DNA of 64,000 nucleotides from Spizellomyces punctatus DAOM BR117 (GCF_000182565.1 NW_015971548.1:1-64000); one strand, 5' to 3'; positions 23,626-34,870 are shown, numbered from the stretch's first letter. Notes: a model not told the origin generated them from the letters alone. Made by a program: numbers and translations.

Positions 23626-23895
23626 TCATTCGTTGGGATCCTGTCGCGTCAGGGGATGATTCCGATGTCGCAGGAGGAGCAATAGGTGCAGCCCTGCGGA
23701 TTTATGGGCTCTCGTACCGAAAAAGTACCGGGCTTGACCGTGCTTTCCTGTACCGAGAATAGCGTGAAGGAATGCCTCCGCAGTTGCGCGATCGAGGAAA
23801 TGTATAGAGAGGCGGTAGCGATCTTGATATTTGATGCCGTACAAGACGATGTCGTCTTGCGCTGCGATTCCAGTCTTGTGAGCCTGTGATAACAA
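23626..23895 (-). pseudogene. Fragment related to the 22412-23126 hypothetical protein
   Basis: On the minus strand the frame reads DDIVLYGIKYQDRYRLSIHF, then a DRATAEAFLHAIL segment and RYFFGTRAHKSAG. It aligns without gaps to DIFAVY...DRYRICVHFRNRETAQAF...RYFF of the plus-strand copy. The frame then becomes unrelated sequence, and I cannot join it to an upstream or downstream exon. The two copies therefore form an inverted pair about 0.6 kb apart. Function is unknown. Confidence 0.4.
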
Positions 23896-24720
23896 ATGCG
23901 TATGAGAAAAGGAACTGTCACGTGTAAAAGTCTGCAGCTACCTGACTAAAGCAATATACGGTAATGCTCTATTGATTGGGCACCCCTTGTGTATTCGTCT
24001 TGAGTCGTGTCTTCCGTCGTCTTGAGTCATGCCGACCTTGTCGTGATCAATATGTTTGGTGGCGGCAATCGCAGTTGCTCCAAGAAGGATCGTTACTCGT
24101 TGGTCGTGAAGGCGTGGCACAAATTGGCACCCATCCTGCTGTGCAAATAGCCATGTGCCTTTTGCAGGTACGGCACGCATCGGCCCATCCCATCCAGCTG
24201 TCAAGCAGCAAAACAAAACTGACGTTCGCTCGTTACGGCACTTGGCATTGGAGGGATGGGACGACGGAACGACGGCACCATCCAGTTCTCCAATAGAAAA
24301 AAAAAACTGCTCGTCCTTTGTCAAGCACGGTAAACATCGGAATTTGACCAATTTTTGTTGACAGGTTGGCTGACGATGAAAAGCGTCAGGAATTGACATA
24401 AGCACCAGATCGCTTCACGCACACACGTGACAGGCACGACACGGGCTTTGAAGACCTTACCTCCAGCGCTGCCTCCAGGGCTGTTTTTGAACTTTAACTA
24501 TGGGTGATTCGATCGCTTCAAACTGTCACCACGCTAATTGAACGATTGCACAATCTGTATTTGTCGCATGTTGCCAAAACAGCATTGCCGCATTATAAGC
24601 CTTTTTTCTTCCGTCAACAGTTTAGCTAATTGACGTTTGTTAGCATGGTTAATTTGAACGTTGCAATGCAAACAGACGTACATAATGGAGGCTGCGTCTT
24701 GTTCATGATGCATCATTGAA
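23896..24720. other. No gene; contains a fragment of repeat family C
   Basis: Positions 24090-24200 share a segment (TGCCTTTTGCAGGTACGG, then CACGCATCGGCCCATCC) with 59205-59260 (+) and, in reverse, with about 41020-41080. The rest shows no recognisable feature up to the sequencing gap. Confidence 0.4.
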
Positions 24721-24916
24721 NNNNNNNNNNNNNNNNNNNNNNNNNNNNNNNNNNNNNNNNNNNNNNNNNNNNNNNNNNNNNNNNNNNNNNNNNNNNNNNN
24801 NNNNNNNNNNNNNNNNNNNNNNNNNNNNNNNNNNNNNNNNNNNNNNNNNNNNNNNNNNNNNNNNNNNNNNNNNNNNNNNNNNNNNNNNNNNNNNNNNNNN
24901 NNNNNNNNNNNNNNNN
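24721..24916. other. Assembly gap (196 N)
   Basis: All bases are N. The gap lies inside the repeat-rich compartment, so repeat collapse is possible. Features on the two sides may not be truly adjacent at the distance shown. Confidence 0.99.
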
Positions 24917-25269
24917 GGAGGTGGACATATTTTGTCGGTCATGGCGCAGGTCACAAATGTGTTCCAGATATTGCATTCTGCGGCCCTGAAGAGTATACTG
25001 GGTTACTTGATGGTTAGTTTTCTGGCCATCGGTTTATCGGTGAATAGAGTCGACTCAAGTTCTACTTCTATCGTTTGACTGAAGGATATCGCCATACACT
25101 GCTTTAGATTCGGGATTTTTGCAAGGGATTTCAGTTACCAACTAAAGTCGATAACATGGAAACCTGGCTATCACCCCAGCATAATGTTTGAGGATCCGAA
25201 GCCAATTGGCCCTATCGTCACTGAAAGGATATACTTACGTTTCTGCTAATTAAAAAGGATGAAACTGGC

Positions 25270-26430
25270 AATGGTTTACAGAATTACCTTCAGCAGCGTG
25301 ATGTCGTGCTCGATCCGATCATGTACGAGTCGATGAGAATCATGTACGAGGTTTCGCCGTTCCATCAACTAGTCTCCCGGGTGCTATGGATGTAGTTGAC
25401 ACCGCAGAAACCGGATATATATAGCGTAGGCTGATTAAGTTTGGAAGATATTTGTGTCAAGTACTGTGGAACCGTCAGGAAATAGTCGGGGAGCTGTGCT
25501 TCAATTATAGCACTGCGAAGATGGTTTCGATGGTACATGGATTCGCGAACAGCTCCTGTAGTAAAAGCTGTGGTATTCCAGGATCGAACTGTGACGGGAC
25601 ACTCCGTTTCAGACGAAGATATGCCCGAACCGTCTTCACGTCGTCTGTGGGTTTTTGCAATTAGTTTTTTCTGGAGCGGCATTGATTGAGAGGAAATGTC
25701 TATTGACCCAGATCTTGAAAGGAGTCGGCCAAATGAATCAGTGGTTCTTATATTAATTACAGGCACCTTGTTTCGCTATGCGAACTCATGACGAATTGAG
25801 AGGACATCATTTAGCGTTATGCTTACCATAGTTATGAGGATTTCGGAGGCTATGTTGCCCATGATGATGGGGAAAGTGCTGATTACATTAAGGCCCATCA
25901 TGATTTAGAATGAGATGAAGAGAGAGACGATAGTCCTTTCACATCAACTTACCTAAAACATGTCCAATCGACCTGAATATAGAAATTTTACCTTCATCAT
26001 GCCTTTGTCTTCAGTGGGGTCAATACTTGTTGACGCCCCAACACTGCATTTACCAACCCTTCGCCGCCTCCAAAGCATATATGGCCCTATTACCTATCCC
26101 AACAAGAGATTGTCTAGTCGTTCCTGAGACTGCCCGCCTTGTACCGGGACATCGCTCCTCGGCCAGTCGCTGGCGTAAATAGACAATCTGGTTCGCTCGA
26201 GTGGCACTCAAATGTTCATGACCCGAGATGAGGCGGTCGTACTCTTAGGATAATTGGCACGCCCTCGGTTTTGGGGAATCACCAGAGTTTCTCTATTTTG
26301 GGAAATATCCAGTTTCCTTGGGTCTGGGGACTCTCCAACAACAGCTGAGGCGCTCTCCGGTAGCTCGAAGGGCCTACTTGATACCGCGAAAATCGATAGG
26401 AACGATCCGAGTACTACTGTAATTAACATA
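25270..26430 (+). mobile_element. Degenerate retroelement remnant (gypsy-like?), copy 1
   Basis: At least three blocks match the 59690-61700 region in the same order and orientation: 25275-25340, 25390-25500 and 26030-26370. Stops and frameshifts occur in every frame. The better preserved copy at 59.7-61.7 kb shows RT-like peptides (see there), so this is probably a fragment of the same element. No LTRs could be identified. 24917-25269, just after the gap, holds nothing recognisable. Confidence 0.5.
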
Positions 26431-26735
26431 TCTTACACTGTGGTTTTGAAACGAGGAGTTAACTCGACGCAGTACAATCTTTCTCCATGGCACTTAAAAT
26501 CCTCATCCATCTTCGGGTGTAACTAGGCCGTTTCTAAAACTGTCCAACCATTTTGCCGATTTCAACTGGATCACACGAACGTAGTCCCCCAATCCAACGC
26601 CTTCAGGAGTCCACTTGCCCTAAACATGCTGCGTCTTCACGTTGGAAGGGGGTCTTTTACATACATATCCCCCTCAGCCCTCAACTGTTCTAAATTGTTA
26701 TTGTTATGAGAAGACTCTGCATATTCTCAGCACAA

Positions 26736-26806
26736 GCATTGGTGGTTTAGTGGTATAATTACCGCCTGCCACGCGGTAGACCCGAGTTCGATTCTCGGCC
26801 AATGCA
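26736..26806 (+). tRNA. tRNA-Gly (GCC)
   Basis: 71 nt, almost identical to the gene at 20708. Acceptor stem GCATTGG/CCAATGC, anticodon GCC in loop CTGCCAC, T arm CCGAG-TTCGATT-CTCGG fully paired. It lies about 140 bp upstream of TIR element copy 2. Confidence 0.95.
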
Positions 26807-26945
26807 CTGGCAGTCCCCATCGGGTACTTTTGCGAGAGAGCGCTGGCATTACTTTTTGCATGGTTGACCCAGAATTACAAACGTTCGCTCGCAAATGAAA
26901 CAAACCCCCGAGGAGTAACCGCAATTCTAAAATGGCTGCAGTACA

Positions 26946-27711
26946 TAGTGTGGAGGCGATTGAAAATGGCACTAAGACCCATTATTATCCGGATAATCCG
27001 GTTAATCATATCGCATAATCAGCACCCCCATCTATTGCTCAAAGCGGTGAGGCATGTATTGTAATGTTTTTTTTTTAAACTGCGGTGAGGCGCATGCCGA
27101 AGGTCTATAAAAGGGGACCTGCTCCCTCTTCCCTGTTTCCTCTTTATCCCTCGACTCGCAAGCATCTGCGCAATGCTCATTGCGACCCACATTGCAACCT
27201 CATAGCGACCCACACAACCTCATCGCGACTCGGTCAATCATGAGAACGCTGATGTGGTGGTGTCGAGGACCTCGACCGCCCGACAGTAACAGTGATCAGA
27301 ACCAGTGGCAACCAATCGGATCCGATAACAAAAACTACTATTATGCTGCCACATTAGTTGAGCTTGGTTGGTATGTACCAATGGCATCATCTCTTTTCAT
27401 ATTATTCTGTCGCTGACATGCATTTTTTTGTAGTCTCCAAGCCTTGTCACTGAACATCCTCTGGCTTGTGACGCTGCCCAGTCGATTTGCTCCTGGATGC
27501 AAGAGTCTGGCTTCAATGCCATCAAGAGTTCCAGATCAAGGCCTAGTAGGTCCGGACGCGTGTGGTGGTGGGCAATTATCCGGTTAGAACCAATCGTTAC
27601 GTATTGCGTGTATAATTGCCTATTAGTAGTTAGTTAACTTTTCCGAACCGGTTGTCGCCGGTTTATTCCCTGGTGTAGTAGCTAGTGCCAGTTTCTGTCA
27701 CCTCTACACTA
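26946..27711 (+). mobile_element. Non-autonomous TIR DNA element, copy 2
   Basis: Full-length partner of the element at 1485-2226, with the same imperfect 30-bp terminal inverted repeats and the same internal TATA box (27106-27113) and gene. It is about 24 bp longer, partly because of an extra repeat of the leader 'gcgacccacac' near 27182-27215. The flanks read TACA-TA at the left and TA-GCTATTG at the right. Outside the element the flanks differ from copy 1 apart from a shared TACA on the left. Confidence 0.75.
27240..27587 (+). CDS. Small spliced ORF carried by TIR element (copy 2)
   Basis: Model: join(27240..27370,27434..27587), 94 residues. Exon 1 is the same length as in copy 1 and encodes MRTLMWWCRGPRPPDSN with six replacements in 44 residues. 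The intron (63 nt, GTATGT...TTTGTAG) has diverged more than the exons. The product is unknown. It shares its stop codon position with the copy-1 gene. Confidence 0.35.
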
Positions 27712-28740
27712 GCTATTGATGGTTGAATGGCGATCACACCAAGTTGATCATGCTCCTTCCGGCGAATTGATGCCGATACATTGTATGCATGGTGGACCAA
27801 TATCATGTGGCAAAGTGCGCAGAGCAAGTGGTTGGCTTTCGACTGCTAGTCTTGTGCATTCCTCCACTTGCGCAGCGGACTTTGACGAATAAGCTGACGC
27901 AAGCAATGGCTACACGTGCTCGGTGCCCAGCCAATCATCGATTTTTCCATTCTCCCAGTATGGCGCAGTCAACTCAACGCGGCTATAAAAGTGCGTCTGG
28001 TTCGTGTCGCGTTTCTCCCCCATCTCACCAAGCGATCCGCGAAGGTCTCAACATTTACTCTAAGGTGAGGGCGGGAGAACATAGCAAGGCTTCCTTCACA
28101 GGGGGACATTCGCTGCGGTCCCGGACAGCAGTTGGACTCTATCAGTATTGTCAATTCCGACTTTGGCACTTGGGTGTCTACTGAGGGAGTTCGGCAGCCT
28201 ACGGGATCTTACGGTTTGTCTTGACCTGCCAAGAGTAGTCCACCGAGCGATCACCTTCCCGGTCAATAGGTGTCTCAGGGTATCGTCGGAGTTCCCAGCT
28301 TGGGGGGGAACTTGCTGGGGCCTTGTTATGCCGGAACCGCGCAGAGTCGTCGATGAATGGGCGGATGGGTACTGCTCTGAGTGTATTGTGTTTGGGTTGT
28401 GCCAATAGTGACACCAGGTATCTATCGGGGTCTTCACTCTGTGGGGACTTGCTGGGGCTTGCGTGGCACGGGAGGCAACTTGTTGCATGGTCGCAGACGG
28501 TTCCATTTGGGATGCGTTTTTCGTGTTTCAAATGTTTGCGTGTTTTCCTCACCCTCACTTTTTTTAGCTTTCTTTTTGATAGATTCGACCACGACCACGA
28601 TAACGACACGCCGAGAACAACGCGGTAAAGTCTGGTATACGGTCTTTAGTTTAGAGAAGATGTTATATGCTGTAAACAATAAAATTCCTCCAACTGTTCT
28701 AAAAACTATACTTTATCGCGGTATTTGATGTATTTGGTTG
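27712..28740 (+). repeat. TATA-bearing repeat related to family B
   Basis: A TATA box (GGCTATAAAAG near 27981) is followed, as in the family-B repeats at 38.7 and 42.6 kb, by a leader and then repeated 'cttgctgggg' segments (28310 and 28450). Positions about 28190-28540 match 57708-57990 in reverse orientation (shared ATCTATCGGGG...TGTGGGGACTTGCTGGGG and the TTCCATTTGG...CGTGTTTC tail). I cannot decide on a coding frame. It may be a non-coding transcription unit or a degraded mobile element. Confidence 0.4.
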
Positions 28741-29384
28741 CCACGGCTTTCGCTGAATACGTACGATATTCCATAGTTTTATCTCGCTTGGTCTTTATCT
28801 ATGGCTACGATGCTGATGTATAACATCGGTTGTGCTGTCTTGTCCTGTCCTCCCTTCTGTTGTCCTTAAACTGCACACCGTCTGAGTATCTACTGCGCGT
28901 ATAACGACGGGTTAGGAGCCTTGCTGCGATCAGACGACAGCTGAGAGTCATTTACAAGTAACGACATCACTCGCGGAAAAGGGACAATCGCTTCTCAACT
29001 CGTTTTGCGCATTGCACATCCACTCTGTTCCCACATTTGCATTGAGTGCCTTTGACTTGCGGGTAGGGTGGCTGGGGGGAGAGCATTAGTGTAGCGTCTT
29101 GGCCGTGCATTCTCGAGCGAGATACTCGCTGCCATTCTGCCTTGCTTCGGTGCCTAGTGCATGCACCTCCACCGACAGGGATGCTACGTCCTGCACCCGT
29201 GCTTCCCTCTGTTACCGCGTTTATGTGAGTTAAGGGCACGCCCTATCTACATAAGGCATGAATACCACTGAAAATGACACTGATACGAGGAGTTAACTCG
29301 ACGCACTACAATTATATATTATTTAACCATTTGCAATGCCATCAGAAATGCCATAAGTACTTTTTATGAAGAAGACGTATTTGT

Positions 29385-29717
29385 TTACAAGAACTCGTTT
29401 ACACTAAGTCTAACGAATCCATATGCGACGATGCCTCGCCCTGTTGTGTGTGTCGTGTGTTGCGACGATAGGACGAGGTGCGGCAGGCCTGCGACGAAAG
29501 GTATCTTTCGTACTCGCCGAACAGGATTGCGAATCCAAGTTTCGTAACGATTTGCACTGGGGGGAAGGGGGTGCGACGAGGAAGTTAATGGGTTCCGCCT
29601 CTTGCGTGTACATAAAGTTCCAAGCTGGTTAACTCGTTCTCGGGTAAAAAGTTCCATCATTGTGGCAAGCGCTTCGGGGACCAGAACCGACAATGGGCAA
29701 GAGACTTTTCCCGACAT
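29385..29717 (-). pseudogene. Family F fragment 1
   Basis: The minus-strand frame contains LVPEALATMMELF, which matches VYEALASMMELL of the copy at 30000-30370. It then continues into TRERVNQLGTLCTRKRRNP, without other family blocks. It is probably a 5'- and 3'-truncated duplicate. I do not recognise the family. Confidence 0.4.
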
Positions 29718-29999
29718 CCACTGGAATCGTTGTTAAGCCCGCTACCGTTGATCAACACCCCATTTCAATGGTCCAATAGTGACCAAATCGTGTGGGGAAT
29801 GGTTCTTGGCCGTATCGTCTTTGAATGGGGTCATCAAACAGGCCAATTAGTTCCACCTCGTGCGATGGGGCTCCTTTATCGCACTGCTGCGGTCCCAGGA
29901 GGGAGATTGGTCGGAAGGCGTCGCTTCGCAGATACCAACGTATTGTTTCTCGACGGATCCGGACCACAACAGGGTCCACAACCTCTCATCTTACCCCTC

Positions 30000-30370
30000 C
30001 TACTTTGACCGTACATATTGCTCTGCAACCCACAGGCTTGCTCGTCACGCTCATTGAGATGGCTAAGGAAGTTGGTCCCGACTGGTGCCCCATGCGCTCC
30101 TCCCGTCACATGCAAATACCCACGCATAGCCGGTCCAGTATTGCGCCCTGCTGCAGCCAACTTTTCCTCGATCTCGGGCAGGAGTTCCATCATGCTTGCA
30201 AGGGCCTCGTACACTTGGACTGCGACTGTGTTGTATTGTTGGACGTGGCGTTCGACCGCCATACGGGCGGCCCCGAGATTGGTCCTGGCTAAGGTTCGAC
30301 TGGCTTCCCGCGCGACGCTCGTTGATGCGACTAGTTTGACTTATCGTAGAACCGGAATATCTCCTCCGGG
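30000..30370 (-). pseudogene. Family F fragment 2 (longest coherent copy)
   Basis: Reading on the minus strand, the blocks are: SVAREASRTLARTNLGAARM, then VERHVQQYNTVAVQVYEALA, SMMELLPEIEEKLAAAGRNT, GPAMRGYLHVTGGAHGAPVG, TNFLSHLNERDEQACGLQSN and MYGQ. An in-frame stop just upstream (after GGDIPVLR) separates it from the preceding block, which the neighbouring copy at 30505-30662 retains intact. The sequence looks like a helical protein of unknown function. It carries several blocks that recur in the other fragments of this cluster. Confidence 0.45.
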
Positions 30371-30504
30371 GATCGGGAAATACGTTGAGACCCATTTGCT
30401 TCCGCAATCTCGCCAAGTCGACCCTCTACAAACTCAAAGGTCTTGCCACTCGCATAAGAGTCCGGTGCGATTTCTTGTAAGGGAGGCCATAACTCCCAGT
30501 GCAA

Positions 30505-30662
30505 AATTTAGGCCGTTCCACCACCATACGGACAGCGCCGAGATTCGCCTTCGCCATCGTCCGAGTAGCTTCTCGCGCAATGTTGGTGAGTGCTACCCGC
30601 TTCATCTCTCGCAACACCAGTAAATCGCCTCCCGGGATAGGACGGAACATGGATAGCCACAC
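30505..30662 (-). pseudogene. Family F fragment 3
   Basis: The minus strand encodes FRPIPGGDLLVLREMKRVAL, then TNIAREATRTMAKANLGAVR and MVVERPKF. It is collinear with the 5' part of fragment 2 and the 3' part of the block near 31500-31620. The frame runs out after PKF. It was probably created by tandem duplication of a multi-exon gene. Confidence 0.45.
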
Positions 30663-31243
30663 AGGTTTGGATGTGCCATTTCACCGCCATACGTGCGGCG
30701 CCGAGCGCGAGCGTACACGCGAAGAGTTGGACAAGCTCGTTCGTCCCCGCTGCGCGAATTCCATTGTTTCCTACAATCTTCAGTTACTTCAAACTACGGT
30801 TCTTCTGCTGTCGCCGTCGTTTAGTCTATTTGTAGTTACTTCACTGCGATTCTTTCCTTGCAGACAAGCACCCTGCGTGATCTCCGGGCGCCACGACTAA
30901 TCTCTTTCACGACAAGTGGTGCTCCCTTCCCTGTCCGCTCGCCGCCGCGAGCGTGAGGTCGTGCATCGACAAATGTCGCCGTTCGTGCCATGACTGTGTG
31001 GGTGTGCGGGTGTGACGTAAGTTGGTTTATTCACCCCTTACACTTTTGAAGGAATCAACGAATTCGATCTTGGTCGACCTCTACCAGCTGCCGAAAATGC
31101 CGTCTGGTAGCAACTTGACGTATGCGTGTGTCGTGCGTGTGTCGGTATGTTCGAAGAGGACGGCACAAAGGAGTCAATCAGTTGGACTCTCAAATAGTGT
31201 TGATCACACTCTTGTATGGCATCTGGGCCGCGGTGTGCCTCGC

Positions 31244-31625
31244 TTACTTTGCCCGCACATGTTGTTCTCCAGGCCGCACGTTACTTTGCCCGTACATGTT
31301 GTTCTCCAGGCCGCACGTCTGCTCGTCTTTTTCGTCAATATGACTGAGGAAGTTCGTCCCGACCGGCGCCCCTGTCGCTACTCCCGTAGTATTCAAGTGT
31401 CCGCGCATAACCGGACCAGTGTTCCGTCCCGACGCCGCCAACTTCCGTTCGACCACAATGTTATACACATAGAAAGCGAGGGCCTTGATGTCGTCGTTGG
31501 GCCAGGCGTAGGGTCCAGCAAGTGTCCTTGCCGCCTCTCGAGAGACGTCCGCCGATGCTACCCGTTTTATTCCTCAAAGAATCGGTAAGTCACGTCCAGA
31601 AACGGAGGGAACCATTGACACCCAA
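31244..31625 (-). pseudogene. Family F fragment 4
   Basis: The minus strand shows VASADVSREAARTLA (near 31560), then IVVERKLAASGRNTGPVMRG, HLNTTGVATGAPVGTNFLSH and IDEKDEQTCGLENNMYGQ. It aligns with fragment 2 but lacks the VQQYNTVAVQVYEALASMMELL block, apparently deleted. A 36-bp segment (TTACTTTGCCCGYACATGTT..., 31250-31321) is tandemly duplicated at its 3' end. Confidence 0.45.
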
Positions 31626-31879
31626 GGCTTGGCCGTAAAATATTTCCGGGAGCCGGTAACTACCGACACAGAATCTCCTGTCGAAAGCTTTGTATGCATC
31701 GTATGTCGTCTAGTGGATAATCACTCGAAAGGGTGTTGTCCCGTCGGTTCGGGGCTGCTGTCCCACAAGGCATTGCATAGCATCCGGGTTCGGTCAACTT
31801 CCTGTGAATGACGACGCCGGTGGCCTAGATGCCGAAAATACCAAAGGGTTTGAGAATGCGCATTTGAGGTCAATAGCAT

Positions 31880-32300
31880 TTAGAGTACCATCCATACCTT
31901 ACCGCAATCAACGTCTCTCTTGAAGAACCCAAAAAGGAATTTAAAACTGATAAACCAGAAAAGAATCGATACGGTTTCGCGGATGCCAGGTGAAAGTCCG
32001 ACTCGACCGTAGACAGAAATTGGGAGGAAGATAAAACGCGACGCAGGCAAATCAAACTGAATCCGGGATACACAGATCATCGTCTTGAAGCCGATCGGTT
32101 GCATACTGGCCAAAGCTTCGTACACTTGAGCTGGAACGGTATTGTATCGGTGAAAGTGTCGTTGGGCCGCTAGATGCTGAATCCGGGATACACAGATCAT
32201 CGTCTTCAAGCCGATCGGTTGCATACTGGCCAAAGCTTCGTACACTTGAGCTGGAATGGTATTGTATCGGTGAAAGTGTCGTTGGGCCGCTAGATGTCTA
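31880..32300 (-). pseudogene. Family F fragment 5 with internal duplication
   Basis: The minus strand encodes HFHRYNTVPAQVYEALASMQ twice, because the underlying 120 bp are tandemly duplicated. The sequence then turns into a hydrophobic stretch (FWFISFKFLFGFF) that no other copy has. It matches family blocks VQQYNTVAVQVYEALASM. Confidence 0.45.
32057..32296. repeat. Perfect-length 120-bp tandem duplication
   Basis: 32057-32176 and 32177-32296 are direct tandem copies that differ at only about two positions (CTTGAAGC/CTTCAAGC and GGAACGG/GGAATGG). The near-identity means the duplication is recent compared with the surrounding decayed copies. Confidence 0.9.
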
Positions 32301-32388
32301 GGTATTCAGCTCCCCGAAGACGAATTATACGCACTGCCCAACAGACTCTCAAACCCCGATATTAGTTGCGGTGGGTAATGGGTACCGT

Positions 32389-33153
32389 TCACTTTGCTCG
32401 CAGGTAGGTGAGCAGTTCATCGGTGACTTTGAAGGGTTCGTCTAAATCAACCGAGGCGAGGAGGGGCACATTCGACGACAGGGCGAGCGGCGGCAGGCGA
32501 GGGGGGAGGCTTGGGTGGAAGAATGTTTCTTCTTCGGCGAGCTTGTTTCGAATCCAAGTTTTTGATGCGACTGGCCATGTGTGTGTGTTTTGTGCGTGAG
32601 GGTGTGGGATCGGGTGGTCGAAACGGCTGGCCATGTTTGTGCGGTTGGAGTCGATGTGCGTGTTCTCCGGTATAGTTTGACTGTCGGGAGAGGACGGCAG
32701 AAAAGAGTCAAACAGTTGGGCTTTTCGAATGGCGTTGACCAAGCTCTGTATGGCATCCGGGTTAATGGTGTATTGTGTGTTGCGTGTGTCGGTGTGCTGT
32801 GTGTAGTGTGCTGGAAGAGGACTTTTGATCTGATCAATGGACAGGGTATCGATTTCCTCTGCCAAAGCGCGCTCATCCACACCATTCGCAGCTCTATTCT
32901 TCTTCTTACCCTTCTTTTTCCACTTGTCCGTCTTGGAATTCCAAAACTCATGAAAGCTTCTTAATGCAATAGCATGCTTCCTTGATGGTATTTTCGAATG
33001 ATGGTTTTTACGAATGGTGTTGATCCAGCTTTGTATGGCGTCCGGGCCGTGGTGTGATCTTGCAAGTGTCCTTGCCGCCTCTTGAGAAACGTCGGCCGAT
33101 GCTACCCATTCCCAGTCGTCTTCGTCTGTATTGACGCATCCCTCGCGAGCCAA
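32389..33153 (-). CDS. Hypothetical protein, family F copy with longest open frame
   Basis: The minus-strand open frame of 254 codons starts MAREGCVNTDEDDWEWVASA and continues with DVSQEAARTLAR (the family block). It then has two GPDAIQSWINTIRK / NPDAIQSLVNAIRKAQLF repeats, separated by a Lys-rich basic stretch (KWKKKGKKKNRAA). The C-terminus ends EPFKVTDELLTYLRAK. A related but frameshifted piece with the same DAIESLINTIRKAQL and NRTNMASLFDHP blocks lies at about 36200-36430. An upstream exon may join near 33170 (acceptor-like TTGGTAG). I do not recognise the family. It may be a live gene or the least decayed of the duplicates. Confidence 0.4.
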   Translation of the reverse strand: MAREGCVNTDEDDWEWVASADVSQEAARTLARSHHGPDAIQSWINTIRKNHHSKIPSRKHAIALRSFHEFWNSKTDKWKKKGKKKNRAANGVDERALAEEIDTLSIDQIKSPLPAHYTQHTDTRNTQYTINPDAIQSLVNAIRKAQLFDSFLPSSPDSQTIPENTHIDSNRTNMASRFDHPIPHPHAQNTHTWPVASKTWIRNKLAEEETFFHPSLPPRLPPLALSSNVPLLASVDLDEPFKVTDELLTYLRAK

Positions 33154-33429
33154 CCTTGTTGACGACCTACCAAATGGACAGAAGCAAAATGATCAGTCAC
33201 TAGCAACGGTAGACCCGTCTCTTGTCCATCCAGCCGAATCCTCGCAAGACCAAGTATTCCCAACGACCACCAATCACTGTGATTGGTATAGCCAAGAGTC
33301 GACCTAATGAACCCAGTAAAGCAGCAAACGACACGGGATGGGCCGGCGGCAGCGAGTGTATCCCTGTCTCCTACTCCAAAGGCCACTCATCCGCCGAGCA
33401 GAGAACCAGCTCAACAATCATCCGTCATT

Positions 33430-34065
33430 AGTATTGGACTTACCAGAAACGGAACATTGACACAGACTCCTTGTTGTATGCATCGCATGTCGCCCAGTGG
33501 ATAATAACTCGAAAAGGTGTTTCCCGTCAGTTCGCTGTCCCACAATTGATGGCAATTGTATCCGGGTTCGATTAACTTCCTGTAAATGAGACGACGGTGG
33601 CCTAGATGCCGAAAATACCAAAGGGGGTGAGAATGCGCACTTCAGATCAAAAGAATTTGAAGTAACATTCATACCGGTTTGCCGTTAACTGCCGCTGCCA
33701 AATGCTCTCTCAAGGGCTTTGACCTGTTCGTGGGCGGACCAGTGTATGATCTCGAAGTGTTACTCCATCTCTGCACGGTTGTCCAACGAGTCTGAATTGC
33801 TACCGTCGCCCAAATACTGAAAATACCATGTGGAGATGAGAATGTGCATTTGGTGTCAAAAGCATTTGAAGCACTATTCATACCTTACGTTGATCAGCTC
33901 GAAAAAGAGTTGTTCCGGTCGTGGGCGGGTTGTCCAACGAAGCTCCAAACTGCGTCCGGATCCATTAACCCTTGTTGATGACTATGGCGGTCCGAATTCT
34001 GAAAATTCAACATGGGGATGAGAATGTGCATATAATATCAAAAGCATTTGAAGTCACTTTCATAC
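33430..34065 (-). pseudogene. Family F array: decayed exons separated by near-identical introns
   Basis: On the minus strand three introns of about 60-65 nt recur, each starting GTATGAAT and containing TCAAATGCTTTTGATxTCAA and TGCACATTCTCA (near 33610-33675, 33820-33885 and 34005-34065). The exons between them are divergent and broken. One block, HFEIIHWSAHEQVKALERAF, corresponds to FRVVIHWTSPDHYRRAYSHF of the 35726-36090 copy. Frameshifts and stops occur in each exon, so these are pseudogene remnants of one tandemly duplicated exon-intron unit. Confidence 0.45.
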
Positions 34066-34249
34066 CGGACAGCGATTAACTCGCCATGGTGTGCAGCAAC
34101 ATCATCGGAAGGTGCACCCGTACAGGTACACTGAGCTCGCAGCAGCACGTCTAGAGCAGGGTTCCTAGCTGAGTGTAGCTGTACGAGGTAAACCTTCGGA
34201 TTGTGCTGAGGGGAGTGGTCACGAATGATTCAAGAATGTATCTGGTTGA

Positions 34250-34870
34250 GGACGAAACATTATACAGGTTCAGAATGAGGAGAAATGCGTATGATATATC
34301 GTGGGAAGGCGGATGCTTGTATGGTTCAGATGAGGGGGAATGTGGACAGAAGTGCTACCTTTATAGAAAAAACGGTCGCTGCGCCCAGCACCGGAAAGTT
34401 GTGTGAAATCAGCGTCAAGTTGACGGAACTTTGCGGAGATGGGGAGACGTTCCTACCCACTCCAATTGCCCTGACACTGCCCACCTGTCCGCTGCACACA
34501 TGTCGGCAATGTCATTTTGCCAAATCAAATCAATGACGGGACCATGTGAAGATTCGACAGACGTTTTTACCGTCGAAATTGCAGTGACGCTAAAAGTGTC
34601 AAGCTGTCAGTTGGGAAAAATGAAGTGTGGGCTGCATGTCCAAAATATACTGAAAGCATCAAATGACGCTGAGGCGTAAGCCTTTCAGGTAGATGATTTA
34701 CCTGCCAACGATTCCCTTGATATTCAAGATGATGGGCAGTGCAGCGACATATGCCAGCTGATTGCACTGTCTCCCCTCCATGCGATGGGAACAACTGGGA
34801 ATGTGGGGGTGGCAAGAACGTTGTCCGCATGCAGAACGACTAAACGTTTGACACAGACTATTGCTATGTG
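34250..34870 (+). repeat. Dispersed repeat D, copy 1
   Basis: Blocks of this stretch match 36440-37050 in the same order: a TATAGAAAAAACGGTCGCTG-like start, the GACGTTTT...TGCAGTGAC middle, and a CCCTTGATATTC...CCAGCTGATTGCA...GCGATGGGAACAA end. A shorter piece recurs inverted at about 40880-41000. No transposase or TIR was found. 34871-35620 holds nothing else recognisable. Confidence 0.45.

Noticed and set aside
24713-25078. Open frames across the N run
   Set aside because: They consist mostly of undetermined bases.
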